Source: Synaphobranchus kaupii (Eukaryota; Chordata; Actinopteri; Anguilliformes; Synaphobranchidae). Taken from it: DNA of 64,000 nucleotides. The number at the start of each line of letters is the position of its first letter. The first letter of the stretch is position 1. Shown here piece after piece: positions 31,800-43,094 of this stretch. The position numbers and the translations under genes were made by a program. The DNA lies in contig CM056385.1 in assembly GCA_029718625.1 (NCBI GenBank), positions 20,189,522 through 20,253,521 on the forward strand, in the 5' to 3' direction. Under the pieces are notes generated by a model. The model saw nothing but the letters and a program-made list of their open reading frames with translations. It was not told the DNA's origin and did not search any database.

Positions 31800-34010
31800 A
31801 AAGCGGCGGCGTTGACGCGGAGTAGGCTACGGCACCCGAGTCGAACATTCCGTAAGAGAATACGAGACAAGATCACCCCCCAGCTGTGCTCCAGCCCAAC
31901 TGAAGTTCCGGCGGAATGGTGTGCAGATAAACGCGGGAGACCAGCTGGTCTTGGATGTGTCCCCAGCTGGTTCTACACCCGTGTGCATGTTTTGGTTTCA
32001 GTCATGCAGGAAAAGCAGACGTTACCACAAAATCCCATTGGTTGTACATCGTAGCCAACGAAGGGAAGGGTGCACCACGCCGCAATACTGCACGATCTAA
32101 GCAAAGTGAACTCCAAAGAAGTAGGTCACGCAACTCTGATTATGCATTTAAATAAGGCATCCGATGATAAACAGAATCCTGTAATAGTATTTAAAATATT
32201 TAGAAAATATGCGGATATATACGTGACAGTTTTTTCATCTCAGAGTTAACATTACTTTGATTTGTATGTCTTGCAGTGCATGTCAGATCATTGATGCTCG
32301 CAGATGATTGACATTTCAATCTGGTGAAGCTTGATTATGGGTCGCAGGAGGCACCCCCATCGCGTTTTGAGGGGGCACTTGTGCACTTGGCCAGGGGCTA
32401 CCTAAAGGCAATGAAGGGCCGTGCACGTTGTGAATAAATTATTTGGAATTCAGGCTGTGGCAACATGGAGACAAGGTGCTGGTGCCTTCTCTGAAGGAGT
32501 GTATGGATCGAGAGAGGTGCTGCCCTTTCGGTGAGAAATCGGAACACCCCCTTCAGCAGCACCCCGCACCCCACCACCACCTCTCCTTCCCTTCTCTTCA
32601 CCTCAATCCCTGCAGCACCCTTGATTAAAAGCAAGACCTCCTTGCTTATTGCTTGTCAGACTTTTGTTCTAGCTATTGATTTGTTTTGTTTTTTGGGGGT
32701 AAGGTAATCCAGCGTTCAAAAGGAGGTGTTCATTAGAGAAGAGAATCGGGGAGGAGGGCGGGCGGCTGAGTGAAGCCAGAAACCTGAGGGCCGCTAAGTT
32801 CACACGGCGAGAGAGATGGGATCAAGGCTCTGACCACATAGCGGTCAGGGCACAGGAAGTGGCCACAAACACGAGCCGACAGCAAACACCTCTCTGGCGT
32901 ATTCAGCGGCTGATTGTTTTTTCCCCCTCGCCGGCAGTAAGAGGATACGTTAAGGCTTGAGTACCGACGTCCGCGTCCGTCACTCAGGAATGATGCACTT
33001 ACAAGCCTTTCCTTTAAGGGAGACCAGGTCTCGTTTCTCTTCATATAACTCATCTCATACTTGAAAGGCTCCCGCTGGCTGCGGCAGAATCGAGACGGAG
33101 CTGGAAAGTGCTCTGGCTCATCCAAGGCACAGACGCATGTGCCTCTGCTGCCATCTGCTGTTGACTCAGGGAGGGGCACCCGTTAATGCATTCTGGGTAC
33201 AGCACCATGCCACTGATTGCGGCACAGATTTTTTTTTTTTCTTGCAGAAAACAAACCATTATGTTCTCAGCTATGGGCAATTTTCTTTCGTTTTTTTTTT
33301 CGCCTGAGAAGCTCTTAGCTCCTTGCGCTCAGCGCATACTAACAGCATAAGAAGCACGGTAATATCGGGAAGTAGCATCTGTCACAAGTGTGAGGTGTAT
33401 AACCGTTCTTTTTGGGGAAGAGAACACAACGGAGCCGGCATTTTACGATGATGAGTCTAATTGTTAAGTGTGGCGTGGTTGGCCTGGAGCGGGGAGCCAT
33501 GACTTCAGATGGGTTTTCTGGTTGGCAGCAGCTGTCTTCTGCCAATTAGGAGCAGCGTGACGAGTGTTTATCCGCGGTTCCCCGGGGCGATCGCTGCACC
33601 CAACGAAAGAGCCCTCCTGCCCCACAGGCAACCGAAACACACACTCACTCCCACTGTCATCAATTCAGACCTAATTGCGGCCTAAATGAATAGCGGGCGG
33701 GGAGGGGACGTGGGCGGGGGGGGCGTCGGGAGGGACGTGGCACGATCCGAAGGACATTGTCTCCTCGCAATAAGCCCTTCCGTCGGGTTTCAAATTACGG
33801 TCGCCCGGGCTGAGTCGTTTCATTAGGCAGCGCAATAAATTTGATCCACTTGAAAAGAGGCCGCGAAACAAAAGTCGCCGCTACTGACCTCCAGTGCTTG
33901 TGTGCCTCTATTGAGTGAGTGAGACTAAGCTTCGCCTGATTGAGTCTGCAGGATAACACAGAGGCAAACCAGATCGCCGCAAAGATGTTTTGCTTACACC
34001 AACCCCCACG
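31800..34010. other. Intergenic stretch, possible regulatory blocks
   Basis: Almost free of recognised repeats. 32730-33200 and 33430-33900 are mixed-composition blocks with short conserved-looking motifs. T12 lies at about 33229-33240. No exon with splice sites was found. Confidence 0.4.
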
Positions 34011-34014
34011 CGCA

Positions 34015-34028
34015 CCCCCCCCCCCCCC
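34015..34028. repeat. C14 homopolymer followed by (CCA)n
   Basis: A C run leading into CCACCACCACC. Confidence 0.92.
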
Positions 34029-34034
34029 ACCCCA

Positions 34035-35050
34035 CCACCACCACCCCACAAAGTCAACAAAAACTTTCAGTAGTCCTTTCCTGTGAAGGTTACCCAGAGC
34101 CTCAACTAGACAGGTTACATAATGGTGGATAGATCCCAGAGGCAGGGGGGAAGAAGAAGAAAGACTGAGAATCAAATTAGGAGCCTGTGGGCTCCCATGC
34201 TAAAGCCCTCTTACAGCAGCTCTCAGTGGGACCACGTGATTGCAAATAAGCTCAAAAACCTCAGCCGATTCCTGGCCCAGGCCAGGCTTGTGAAACACCC
34301 GGAAATGAAGCGCCGGCGCTCTTTCCCACAGGACAGGGGCCTGCGCCGATAGGCGTTTTTTTTATTTTGTATTTATTCCGATTCTAGGGTTATTGCGCCC
34401 GGTCCATATATGACTACCCCTATGGAACATAGGCTCAACCTGGAAAATACTTCAGCGGCAACTTGCACAAATCTCAGCAGAGAGAGAGTGGGTGTCGGGG
34501 ACGGAGCGAGGACGTGACATAAAGCCATTGGGGCGGTCATGGCTTCAGATCTCTAAGTGAACAGCGGACATGACTGGGGTGGGAAAATGGCCCCCAACCT
34601 CAGAAGCAGAAAGCTGGGAGTGCTGAGTCTATATATATGTCTCTTATGTCCCTTATATTGAAATGCCCGCTAATGCAACTCAACGGACTCTACATTGCTG
34701 GAAGGCAGCTTCTCACCTCTATTACACCTGCATTAGTGTGGACAGGTAATTGCAGGCACTCTGGCACAATGTGGGCATTGCTGAGGGTGATAAGGGTGAC
34801 CTGGGCTAATTTTAAGTTTATATGAAGTTTTTACATGGAGCCAGAGTCTGATATGCAAACAAATGAGCAAATAAGCCAAGTTTCTACATGCTTTCTACAT
34901 GCTTTCTACACGTACTTCAATTTGCCCTCCACTCCTACTGCCCTATCACCATACAATGCATAAGGATATGAAAGCACTTTCATATTGACAAGAATTTTCA
35001 AAACAAAAGTAATTTTGTCTGAATTCAATATTTACATGCGCAGTCTTTAA
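34035..35050. other. Intergenic stretch, nothing recognised
   Basis: TTTCTACATGC is doubled near 34880-34905; otherwise unremarkable. Confidence 0.4.
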
Positions 35051-35054
35051 AAAT

Positions 35055-35070
35055 GGGGGGGGGGGGGGGG
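35055..35070. repeat. G16 homopolymer
   Basis: Sixteen G in a row after AAAAAT. Confidence 0.95.
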
Positions 35071-35074
35071 TCTT

Positions 35075-36640
35075 ATGACAACCGAGCACATGAGTAATAT
35101 TCAGTAACCTAGCAACAGACAATTTTAGCAGCCGTGGCAAACAAGGAGCTACACTGGTCTCAATCAAATTCAGGAAAACAAACCTAATTTCATTCTGCCT
35201 ACTGCACAGTCAGCGCCTGCTTGCTTTAGATTACAAGTTCTAAACATCATTTTCGACGACAGAAAAGGACAATTCAGTAGAGGGACGAAAGAGATAAATA
35301 AAACGTTCAACACAACAAGTAAGGGATACTCTCTGAATAGTCGAGTCCTCTATCAATTAATGAGTCTATGAATCTGTTTTTGAATTTGAAGTGGCACATT
35401 TCTAAGTAAATCTATGACATCTCAATCAAAGTATTAATTTTAAAAGCACAATTGTATGAGGCCTTTCATTGGAAACAGGCAAGTGGTCTGAAAAATTGGT
35501 CTCCTTGGTCAAACAGACCTTTTTTGTGGTTCGTCGAAAGAAGTGCAAATTGATCAAAAGGGATTTTCTTGCTTTTGTTTGCAAAGTAGGCTCTTTTTAA
35601 AGTATCTTTTGTCAGTTGTTCTTTGTTTGATTGAAAAAAAACATTAAAACGGAAAGAACAAAGACCCAACAAAAACTGAACAATTGGTGGCAAGTTGTGT
35701 TCAATACTCCTGAACACATCTCCTCACAATTCAGATTTCCCTATGTATTCATTGTACAACCGCTGCGCATATATTAAATTCCCAGCGCTGTGTATTGGGA
35801 CTTCTCAGAAGTCTTAAGCCTCAGAATTCTCGAACGTTCAGTCAAGACTGTGCCGCGCTTAAAAATAATTGCACTCCAACTCGGGAACCCACAGGTCCGA
35901 GATGCCGTACCGCGTTAGCGTACGTTTACGCACGGCCGTGCAGCCCCTGCCGGGTCTTATCAGTGTCACAATTAAAGGCAGACGGTAGACCGTACAGGCG
36001 CCTTGTCCTCATCTCCGTCTGCTGGGCCCACAGCCATGATTAGCGCTCCCACGCGCCCGGCCGGGCGACCTCAGTGAGAGGCGCCAACAGGTGACCTCAT
36101 AATTAGCCTCACCTTCCACGCCGCCAGCTCCTCCATCGTCGGCGTATAAAACGGTGGCTGCCTGCACTCGGCCCAGAGCTCTGGCAGCCGGCTCTCAGAG
36201 CCGGGCTAAAAGGACACTTAGCTCGTTAGCAGAAGGCGAGGCTATTTAACGGCACTCCGATTCCCACTGTCTGGTCGCAGCCACCACCTGTTTTTGTTTT
36301 GGAGCAGAGAAACGCATTTTGCTTTTTAATTTCCCTGGATGTTCCCAGACATCCCCCGGCCAGCATGATCACACACACCATTAGGGTTGCGTGGGAGAGG
36401 CCACCCAAGATAGCCCTTCCAACCTTTTCTCCTCCGCTGTGAATTTGAAAAAGCCATGATTGTGTGAGAAAGTTGGGTTAAAGCTCACACTGCACTGGAC
36501 AATTGGGTCTCAAAATATGAAGTGTGTGACTTTTGACTAAGGTGCTTTTGCACAAATAAAGCGACCATATTGTGTCTTATCTCGTTTATGGACGCATTAG
36601 CTATCATTTTGCCCACTATAATTGTTTACAAGTGAATGAA
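35075..36640. other. Intergenic stretch with a GC-rich block
   Basis: 35860-36200 is GC- and CpG-richer and includes GCGTATAAAACGGTGG at about 36140, a TATA-like motif in GC-rich surroundings. No exon is recognisable downstream on the plus strand, so this is not called as a promoter. Confidence 0.4.
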
Positions 36641-36644
36641 ATAA

Positions 36645-36980
36645 TAAATTACATTAGTCATTTAGCAGACGCTTTCATCCAAAGCGGCATACAATAAGTG
36701 CATACAGAAACATCATCGAAGTAACTACAGAACAGATAAGACAAAGCACATCCTTCCCATAATGTAGCAGCTATCCCCAGTAATGAACATTTGAATGTAG
36801 TTCAAAGTAAGCTGTGCGTAAATCAGCTATGCTACAATTCTATTCTAAATACTATTATAAACTATAACAAACAGACAAGAAAACACAGGGAACAAGTAAC
36901 ATGAGAGGTCCTAGATTAGTATATCAGTCAAGGTGGAGTTTGAAGAGGTGTGTCTTCAGGCCACGACGGAATGCATTTAT
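36645..36980 (+). repeat. Teleost interspersed repeat of the CATTTAGCAGACGCT type
   Basis: It opens GTCATTTAGCAGACGCTTTC and CCAAAGCGGCATACA and ends GAAGAGGTGTGTCTTCAGGC, the same order as at 23690-24075. Confidence 0.62.
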
Positions 36981-36984
36981 AAAT

Positions 36985-37920
36985 GATAAATTTATCATTT
37001 ATTTAATAAATTAAATAAATGAAAGAAAATCTATATTCAACTTAATTCATCTTTTCTGCAAGTCCACACTTAAGAAGTCTCATGCTGTACTGCATTTGTG
37101 CATCCGTATGGCGTATTTTTCATTGTGTTCTTCAGTGCCTGCTTGTCACTCCTTGAAGGCGACTGCATTCTAAATTGTTAGTTTTGAAAACCAGAGAGAT
37201 GATCCGCTGTACTGAGATCTACATTTATAAAAAGCCGTACAGCTTTTTGATTGACTGCAATCACGTAGCTAAAAATCTAAATAGCGCTAATGGCACGTGG
37301 CAACACCATCGTGAACCGGCTTATTTCATCTTGGTTTTAATTACTAAACGGTCAATTATTTTAATCATAAGGCTAATTAGTGTTGCAATTCGATTAAATT
37401 GCTGTGTACTCTGACACAAATGTTTAATTGTTTGGTTGACTGCACAGAGCCATTTCAGAAGCTGTACATTTTAAAACGCCTCAAAGCTTCTTTCCCTTGA
37501 AACAGCCAGGGAAGGGATGGGAGATAAGCAAACGTGGCGAGATGCCTGGCCTTTATTTAATACAGGCTGTCCTAAAGCAATTTTCCCGGTGCCATGTTTT
37601 ATTGGCAGATGAAGACCAATTTTTCTTTGTACAGTATCTTAATACCCATAATGCATTTAGTATAGACACAGTGCCTTACAGACAGCCTCTTCCTGTACTG
37701 CATGCAGAAGTAGTTGAAAATGGCGTCTGATCAGTTCATTGGACTCCCAGGGTTTGGGTCACTTATATTTTGTGTGTCTCTTGAGAGACTGACTTCCTGG
37801 TCAGGTAAATTATGTGATATCACAGCTCTGGCTACACAAAATACAATTTCAGCCTTATTGAAGGGGAAAAAAAAACGATTTATACCATGTGTTTTTACAT
37901 AACTCATTGAATTCATTAAT
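36985..37920. other. Intergenic stretch with an AT palindrome
   Basis: ATTTATAAATGATAAATTTATCATTTATTTAAT-like text at about 36974-37025 (shortened here) is an AT-rich inverted repeat. Nothing else was recognised. Confidence 0.4.
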
Positions 37921-37924
37921 TCAA

Positions 37925-38070
37925 TCATTCATTAATTTGTTCATTAGTTTAGCAGATGCTCTTATCCCAAATGACTTTAGAGCACCATCATGGCACGGCA
38001 CATAAGTTTATATCAGAGCAGCAAGAAATATGTGAATAGGAAGCAATAGAGGCCTGCTACCTGATCTAAG
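37925..38070 (+). repeat. Fragment of the TTTAGCAGATGCTCTTAT repeat
   Basis: TAGTTTAGCAGATGCTCTTA then CCCAAATGACTTTAGAGCAC. It is the 5' part of the family at 36645. Confidence 0.55.
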
Positions 38071-38074
38071 CCAT

Positions 38075-38685
38075 ACGGGCCCCGGGGCTGTATGTTAGAT
38101 TCGGGTGGGATCACATCTTCACCTCAGGTTTAGATTGGTTTCTGTATAGGCTGTTATTTTTTTTTCTTCAAATATGATAAAATCCACCTGTCACTTACTG
38201 GTCATTTGGAACCATCTGATGTGGAATGTAACTCATTGCTGCCTCTACTGACGCTGCCTATGCATACGTTTTTTTGATCGTGAGAAATGTTCATGTAGAG
38301 GAGGGCTGGAATGAGGCCATCAGAAGTGGATGCAATACTCTTCCTCCACAGCTCGTATTGAAATGGAATGCATGACCGTAAAGTGTTCATTTGTTATTAA
38401 GCCGTCGTCACTGCCGGCCAGGAAGCTGTACGTGAAATGGGACAGACTCAGCTGGCACCGTATTCAGTACAAATTAAATTCACATAAAGAATGCCGTTTT
38501 AAAGTGAGCTTTTGCTGTGTCCGTTTACAGAGTCCACTCGCTAATCCAGACCGTGCCGGCGCCCGACTGCGTCCGGCAAACCCCGCAGGGTGACGCACTG
38601 ACACATAATGGCCGCCTAAAGGAGGGAGGGTTTCCGGCCAGCCGCGATGACGACGTCTCATTGTGCGCCAGCGACCCCTGCTGGC
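38075..38685. other. Intergenic stretch, nothing recognised
   Basis: No repeats or exon-like frames were seen; 38540-38680 is GC-richer. Confidence 0.4.
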
Positions 38686-38689
38686 CTGA

Positions 38690-38775
38690 TTTTAGCCCAA
38701 TCTTCTTTTGTATTTCCACTGTAAAGCATCTTTGTGTCTCTGTAAAAAGCACTATACAAATAAAATTGAATTGAA
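38690..38775 (+). repeat. LINE 3'-tail-type repeat, plus strand
   Basis: GTAAAGCATCTTTGTGTCTC, then AGCACTATACAAATAAAATT and GAATTGAA. This is the typical end of an L2-like element with an ATTGAA terminal repeat. Only the tail is present. Confidence 0.6.
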
Positions 38776-38844
38776 CAGAAAGTATGAGAAAGTATGAAAG
38801 TATTAACCATCATTTTCTGGTTAAAACTGCCGTTTGTGCGTTAC

Positions 38845-39030
38845 ATCATTACCTAACCCGCTTATTCCTGGTCAGGGTCACAGGCAGGGGGGTAGGAGCC
38901 TATCCCAGCATGCATTAGGCAGGTGGCAGGAATACCCCCTGGACAGGTGCATCTATGGTAGGGTGTAAACACCATTCACTCACCCACACAGACACGGGGA
39001 TAACATGGACACAGAAAGGCCTCTGTTACA
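38845..39030 (-). mobile_element. SINE body fragment, minus strand
   Basis: AACCCGCTTATTCCTGGTCA, AGGAGCCTATCCCAGCATGC, CCCTGGACAGGTGCATCTAT and CACCCACACAGACACGGGGA correspond to the distal body of the SINE family at 3845-4090. The tRNA head is missing. Confidence 0.6.
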
Positions 39031-39300
39031 GCAACACTATTTCCAGTTCTTTTTGTAATTCAACTCTAAGAAAAATGTAAGTTTATTTCAATAGCAATTA
39101 TAACAGGCACGAATATCCCACAGTAAAGAGAGCTTAAAAGCTTAAAAAGTACAAAAACAAAGAGTTTGAAACAGACGCAGACGAGCCTCGCAAACTGGGT
39201 CCTCACTGTATCTTTGAGAATCATCCAAAACTCATCTGTACCTTTTCATAGGAGCACAGATGTCTTACACGTTTGAAAAACCGGAAGCCAGCAGTGCTAG

Positions 39301-39456
39301 GATAATCCACAACTCTTCAGAGATGAAGTGCAGGCACCACAAATCCTGGCAAAGGAGGAGGCTGAAGAGGCCCTGGATCGATACCATACTCTGGAGGACC
39401 AGGCACATCCTGATAAGAGGGATGACTTCCTGAGGCCCTTCTCATTTATATTCTAA
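39301..39456 (+). other. Short acidic open frame, coding status doubtful
   Basis: A 51-codon frame runs from just after a TAG (39298-39300) to TAA (39454-39456). Its composition looks protein-like and includes QILAKEEAEEALDRYHTLED. It has no ATG at its start, and the sequence before it (CAGTGCTAG) is a poor splice acceptor lacking a pyrimidine tract. An overlapping frame with an ATG (39260-39433, 57 codons) is basic and also unrecognised. It could be a fossil exon, a retrocopy scrap or chance. Confidence 0.2.
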
Positions 39457-39459
39457 AAT

Positions 39460-40770
39460 ATTGTGGCTTTGTGTTTGTTTTGACTAAAAAATTCAGACCA
39501 AAGGCATTATGCCACTTCCAGCAAGCCTGAATGGGCAGCGATGCCATATCGGATTTTTTATCTGGGATTAAAATAGCATACAAAAGCAGCCTTGCAATAT
39601 ATTTTTTTTCCATGGGAGGGGTCTCATTTATAAAGTTCCTCGTGTACCACTAATAAATAGCTTTTCCAATATAAGACAATTTTTACAAGCAGACACAGAA
39701 TTCCTGTCAGAGGAAGGTACATTTACATGCAGTAGGCATTCATCTTAAACAGTTCACCGGAAGAGTTCATCAGAGCTGAAGAGCATGCGGCAGATTGCAC
39801 AGGAACTGCACACTGTAGACTGGACACTGCACACTGTGGACTGCTAACTGTACACTGCACATGTGTGGGAGTGCAAATGGAGAACAGCTGAAATCACAGT
39901 GCTAATTTTGATTCCTTCAACATCGAGACAAAATTTTAAATGTCAAGCCTTTCCTCCAGATATGATATAAGAGGCATAGTAGAAAATGGAAGCCAAGCCG
40001 TGGTGGCACATCCTCTTCAACTCGACAGTACAACTAAAGGTTTCAGATGTTTCTAGACACACTTAATCTGCCCTTGAAAGAAGATTTATAGAAGATTTAT
40101 ACAGATGCATGAATGGATTCAGGATCGTCAGTCAAATTAATTTGGAAATAACAGCAATACTTTTACTGACCCCTTTCTTTAAACTATATAGATGCATACA
40201 ATGGAAAAAACGTGTGTAGGTAACCAGTTATTTGCAGATATAAATAATGGATGACAGTGGTCAGCCATTTCAGATTGTGAACTGACAAAACAACACCAGA
40301 TAAGCAAGGAGTGAATGAAAGGAAAGGTGCCGTCCCCATACCAGGCTGTTATTTTTCAATGCGTGGCAGATGACGTCCAACCATGAAGGTGCACAACATT
40401 ACATGGCACCTGACGGAGCACATTAGAAAGCCATTACATTGTCGGTGCACTTTGCCTCCCCACGGCTCGTTTGAGCACTAAATCCGAATGCAGGTGTGCG
40501 GGAAACTGCGGATCTCACACAGCCTCTCTCTTATCCTCCGCAGAGGGACATACTGCATTAAACAAACATACATGTAATTATTTACAGATTCATATCATAC
40601 ACTCCTTATATGATCACAGCTTCAAACAGATTAATAGAGCTCAATCACACAGACAGTATCTTCACAGTACATTCAAAACATTTGCATAGAGATTATGTTA
40701 TGTTATTATCATGCGAAAGGATGAAGGAGTAGACCATTGTATACAGACATACTTTATACAGACACATGCA
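39460..40770. other. Intergenic stretch with a small 21-bp tandem repeat
   Basis: ACTGCACACTGTAGACTGGAC is repeated at 39805 and 39826 (21-bp period), with a partial third unit to about 39858. Otherwise nothing was recognised. Confidence 0.5.
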
Positions 40771-40774
40771 TGCA

Positions 40775-40955
40775 CTCTGTCTCTCTGTCTCTCTGTCTCT
40801 CTGTCTCTCTGTCTCTCTGTCTCTCTGTCTCTCTGTCTCTCTGTCTCTCTGTCTCTCTGTCTCTCTGTCTCTCTGTCTCTCTGTCTCTCTGTCTCTCTGT
40901 CTCTCTGTCTCTCTGTCTCTCTGTCTCTCTGTCTCTCTGTCTCTCTGTCTCTCTG

Positions 40956-40994
<39 letters not shown>

Positions 40995-41029
40995 TATACA
41001 CACACACGCACACACATTCTATACAGCTA

Positions 41030-41066
<37 letters not shown>
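40775..41066. repeat. Compound microsatellite (CTGTCTCT)n-(CT)n-(CA)n
   Basis: About 24 copies of the octamer CTGTCTCT run to about 40966, then (CT)n to 40991, a short CA-containing spacer, and (CA)n at 41029-41066. All six long open frames across it are artefacts of a period not divisible by three (8 bp) that lacks stop codons. Confidence 0.96.
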
Positions 41067-41068
<2 letters not shown>

Positions 41069-41069
41069 C

Positions 41070-42940
41070 TGCATATATACACACACACAAACGGTTAGAA
41101 TTTTCTAGAATGAACAGATCCCTATGCAATACAGCAGGTGTTCAAGCATTTCCCGTCAACAGGACGAAAAGTCCCTCAGTTTTAAAGGAAATCCCACAGT
41201 ACTTTCCATTAGCATGAATTTAGTTCATTAAAAAAAAAAGCCATTCTCACACGTTACCAATTAACTCAGGTCATCACTAAATGCTCAATGTGGGACACAC
41301 TTAAATCACATGATACAATTTTTACATAACACAGCAAATCTCAAACACTAATTGGTGAAATTCTCTGTGAATATATTGTGCAACACCAGACCTAATTGAT
41401 TTCTGCACTGTCAGGTAAATTTACCATGAAAATCCTGTGGAGACAGGCATTTTCAGTGTTACTAAACCAACAACTGGGAAGCTATAGCCAAGACCAAACA
41501 TTTCTTCTTGGCTATGGTTCTATTTAACAAACTGAAAGGTTTGTGTGGCGATATGAGCCTAAATAGGCGGCATCAACAAGTTTAAGTTTCACAGAATGTT
41601 ATTTGTAAAAGTCTCAGAAAATGTTTTAGCAGCTCCTAAATGAATCTAGCTGGGATTCTCATGCAGAATTCTTGTTACATATTTTCTCCATCACAACAGG
41701 AAACAGGCAAGCACAGTAATTGCCTGCATTTTAGAGAAGCATGACATATAATTTGTCATGCTGTTTGCTTGTTTTTTGGGGGTTTTGTTTTTGGTTGTTT
41801 ATTTTTCCCCCCTATGAAAATGAATTATAGCTAGCTGTAGCTCATTACGCTAGACTTGGAAATACTCATAATTTAAAGAAAACTGTTATGAAGTAATGAT
41901 GCAGGTGAAATAAACTTGATTTCTGATTAGCACATTGTAGATAGGCGACAGCAAATAGAGATTTTAACCACAGTCAAGACTTATCTGGCATAAGTGAAAC
42001 AGTATTTCTTTCTGCCATTTCAAGCTGTAGCTGGATTTGAACACAGGTATTCACATAATTAATGAATCTGGCTGTCCGCCCTCAGAAGTGTCTCATAACT
42101 TTGGCTAAAGGCTTTCCTTGGGGATAATATCCTCCATCTTTCTTGAAGTCTTTCTTGATTTTCTTTTCAAAAAGATGTTTTGATTGAGTAGTCCTTATTA
42201 CCTCTTGCTTTATCTGTCCTCTGTATGCATGTCCATTTTTAATCAGAGATCACTGCCTTCTCATTTATTTCATCTTCCAAAAGAGCAATGAGGACGATAA
42301 TGAGATTTTTTTAAATCAAAAGAACTGGGTTTGGCAGAATATGTGATCGGAGTCTGACTCTTTCCAACGTATGCTTTTCCTTTGTTCTTCAAAGGAATGA
42401 CGGCCACATCTGTATGCAGTCACAGGGAGAAACAGCGCCTTTTTGCTGAGCAAGAAACTGCATTTTTGCGATAATCCCGCCGTGTTCCTTTAATACAGAG
42501 AGGAGGGAGGACAAGCGGGAGGGACAGAGGTTAACACTCGGGGCGCAGGGCTGATTTGTGCGTGTGCCTGTAAATGTTCCTTTTCTTTTATTTTCTTGAC
42601 TGCGCAACGGATGATCTTCAAGGCCCAAATCCGAGGCTGAAAGATGCAGCGTAGTCTTTTCAGCGTGGACGAGAAAGGTGCTCGTCTCCCCTTTGATCTG
42701 TATAACTGGGCTCTAGCGAAAGCTGATGTGGATATATGAAGGGTCACTGCCCGCCGATGGTTCATGCTGCATGGCGGAGGAACTGTGCCACAATAGCTCA
42801 TTTATGTAAAAGGAGAACAAACTTGTCAGACGTCAAAAGTGCCCGCTGAGAGCTTTTTACTCAAGAGTTGTACACTGACCTTCAAAGCCTCCTTCTAACC
42901 ATGTTCAAAGTATTTGAAACTTCACTGAGCACACATACAT
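41070..42940. other. Intergenic stretch, nothing recognised
   Basis: AT-rich; a GT/T-rich patch lies at 41760-41810. No exon-like frame was seen. Confidence 0.4.
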
Positions 42941-42944
42941 AGTC

Positions 42945-43085
42945 AGGGGTGCTGTCAGGGATTTTGGGCCCCATGAAGTGATCACACATTGGGACCCACC
43001 ACCTCAGGCCAACCCATCCCTGCACAATTACTGTAACTACACCATATTTTTGAGGACCCCTTGTCAGCCCACCCCCCCCCCCAGA
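42945..43085. repeat. Interspersed repeat fragment (GGGATTTTGGGCCCCATGAA)
   Basis: The text from GGGGTGCTGTCAGGGATTTT to the C10-rich end at about 43073-43082 resembles a common fish repeat; its boundaries are uncertain. Confidence 0.4.
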
Positions 43086-43094
43086 AATAAATAT

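Noticed and set aside
36120..36200. Promoter with TATA-like GTATAAAACGG
   Set aside because: No exon, start codon context or transcript-like structure was recognised downstream, so a single motif is not enough.
40698..41217. Six overlapping open frames of 79-168 codons on both strands
   Set aside because: They translate the CTGTCTCT octamer and CT/CA microsatellites, which contain no stop codons. Composition is purely S/L/C/V/H/T or R/E/T/Q.
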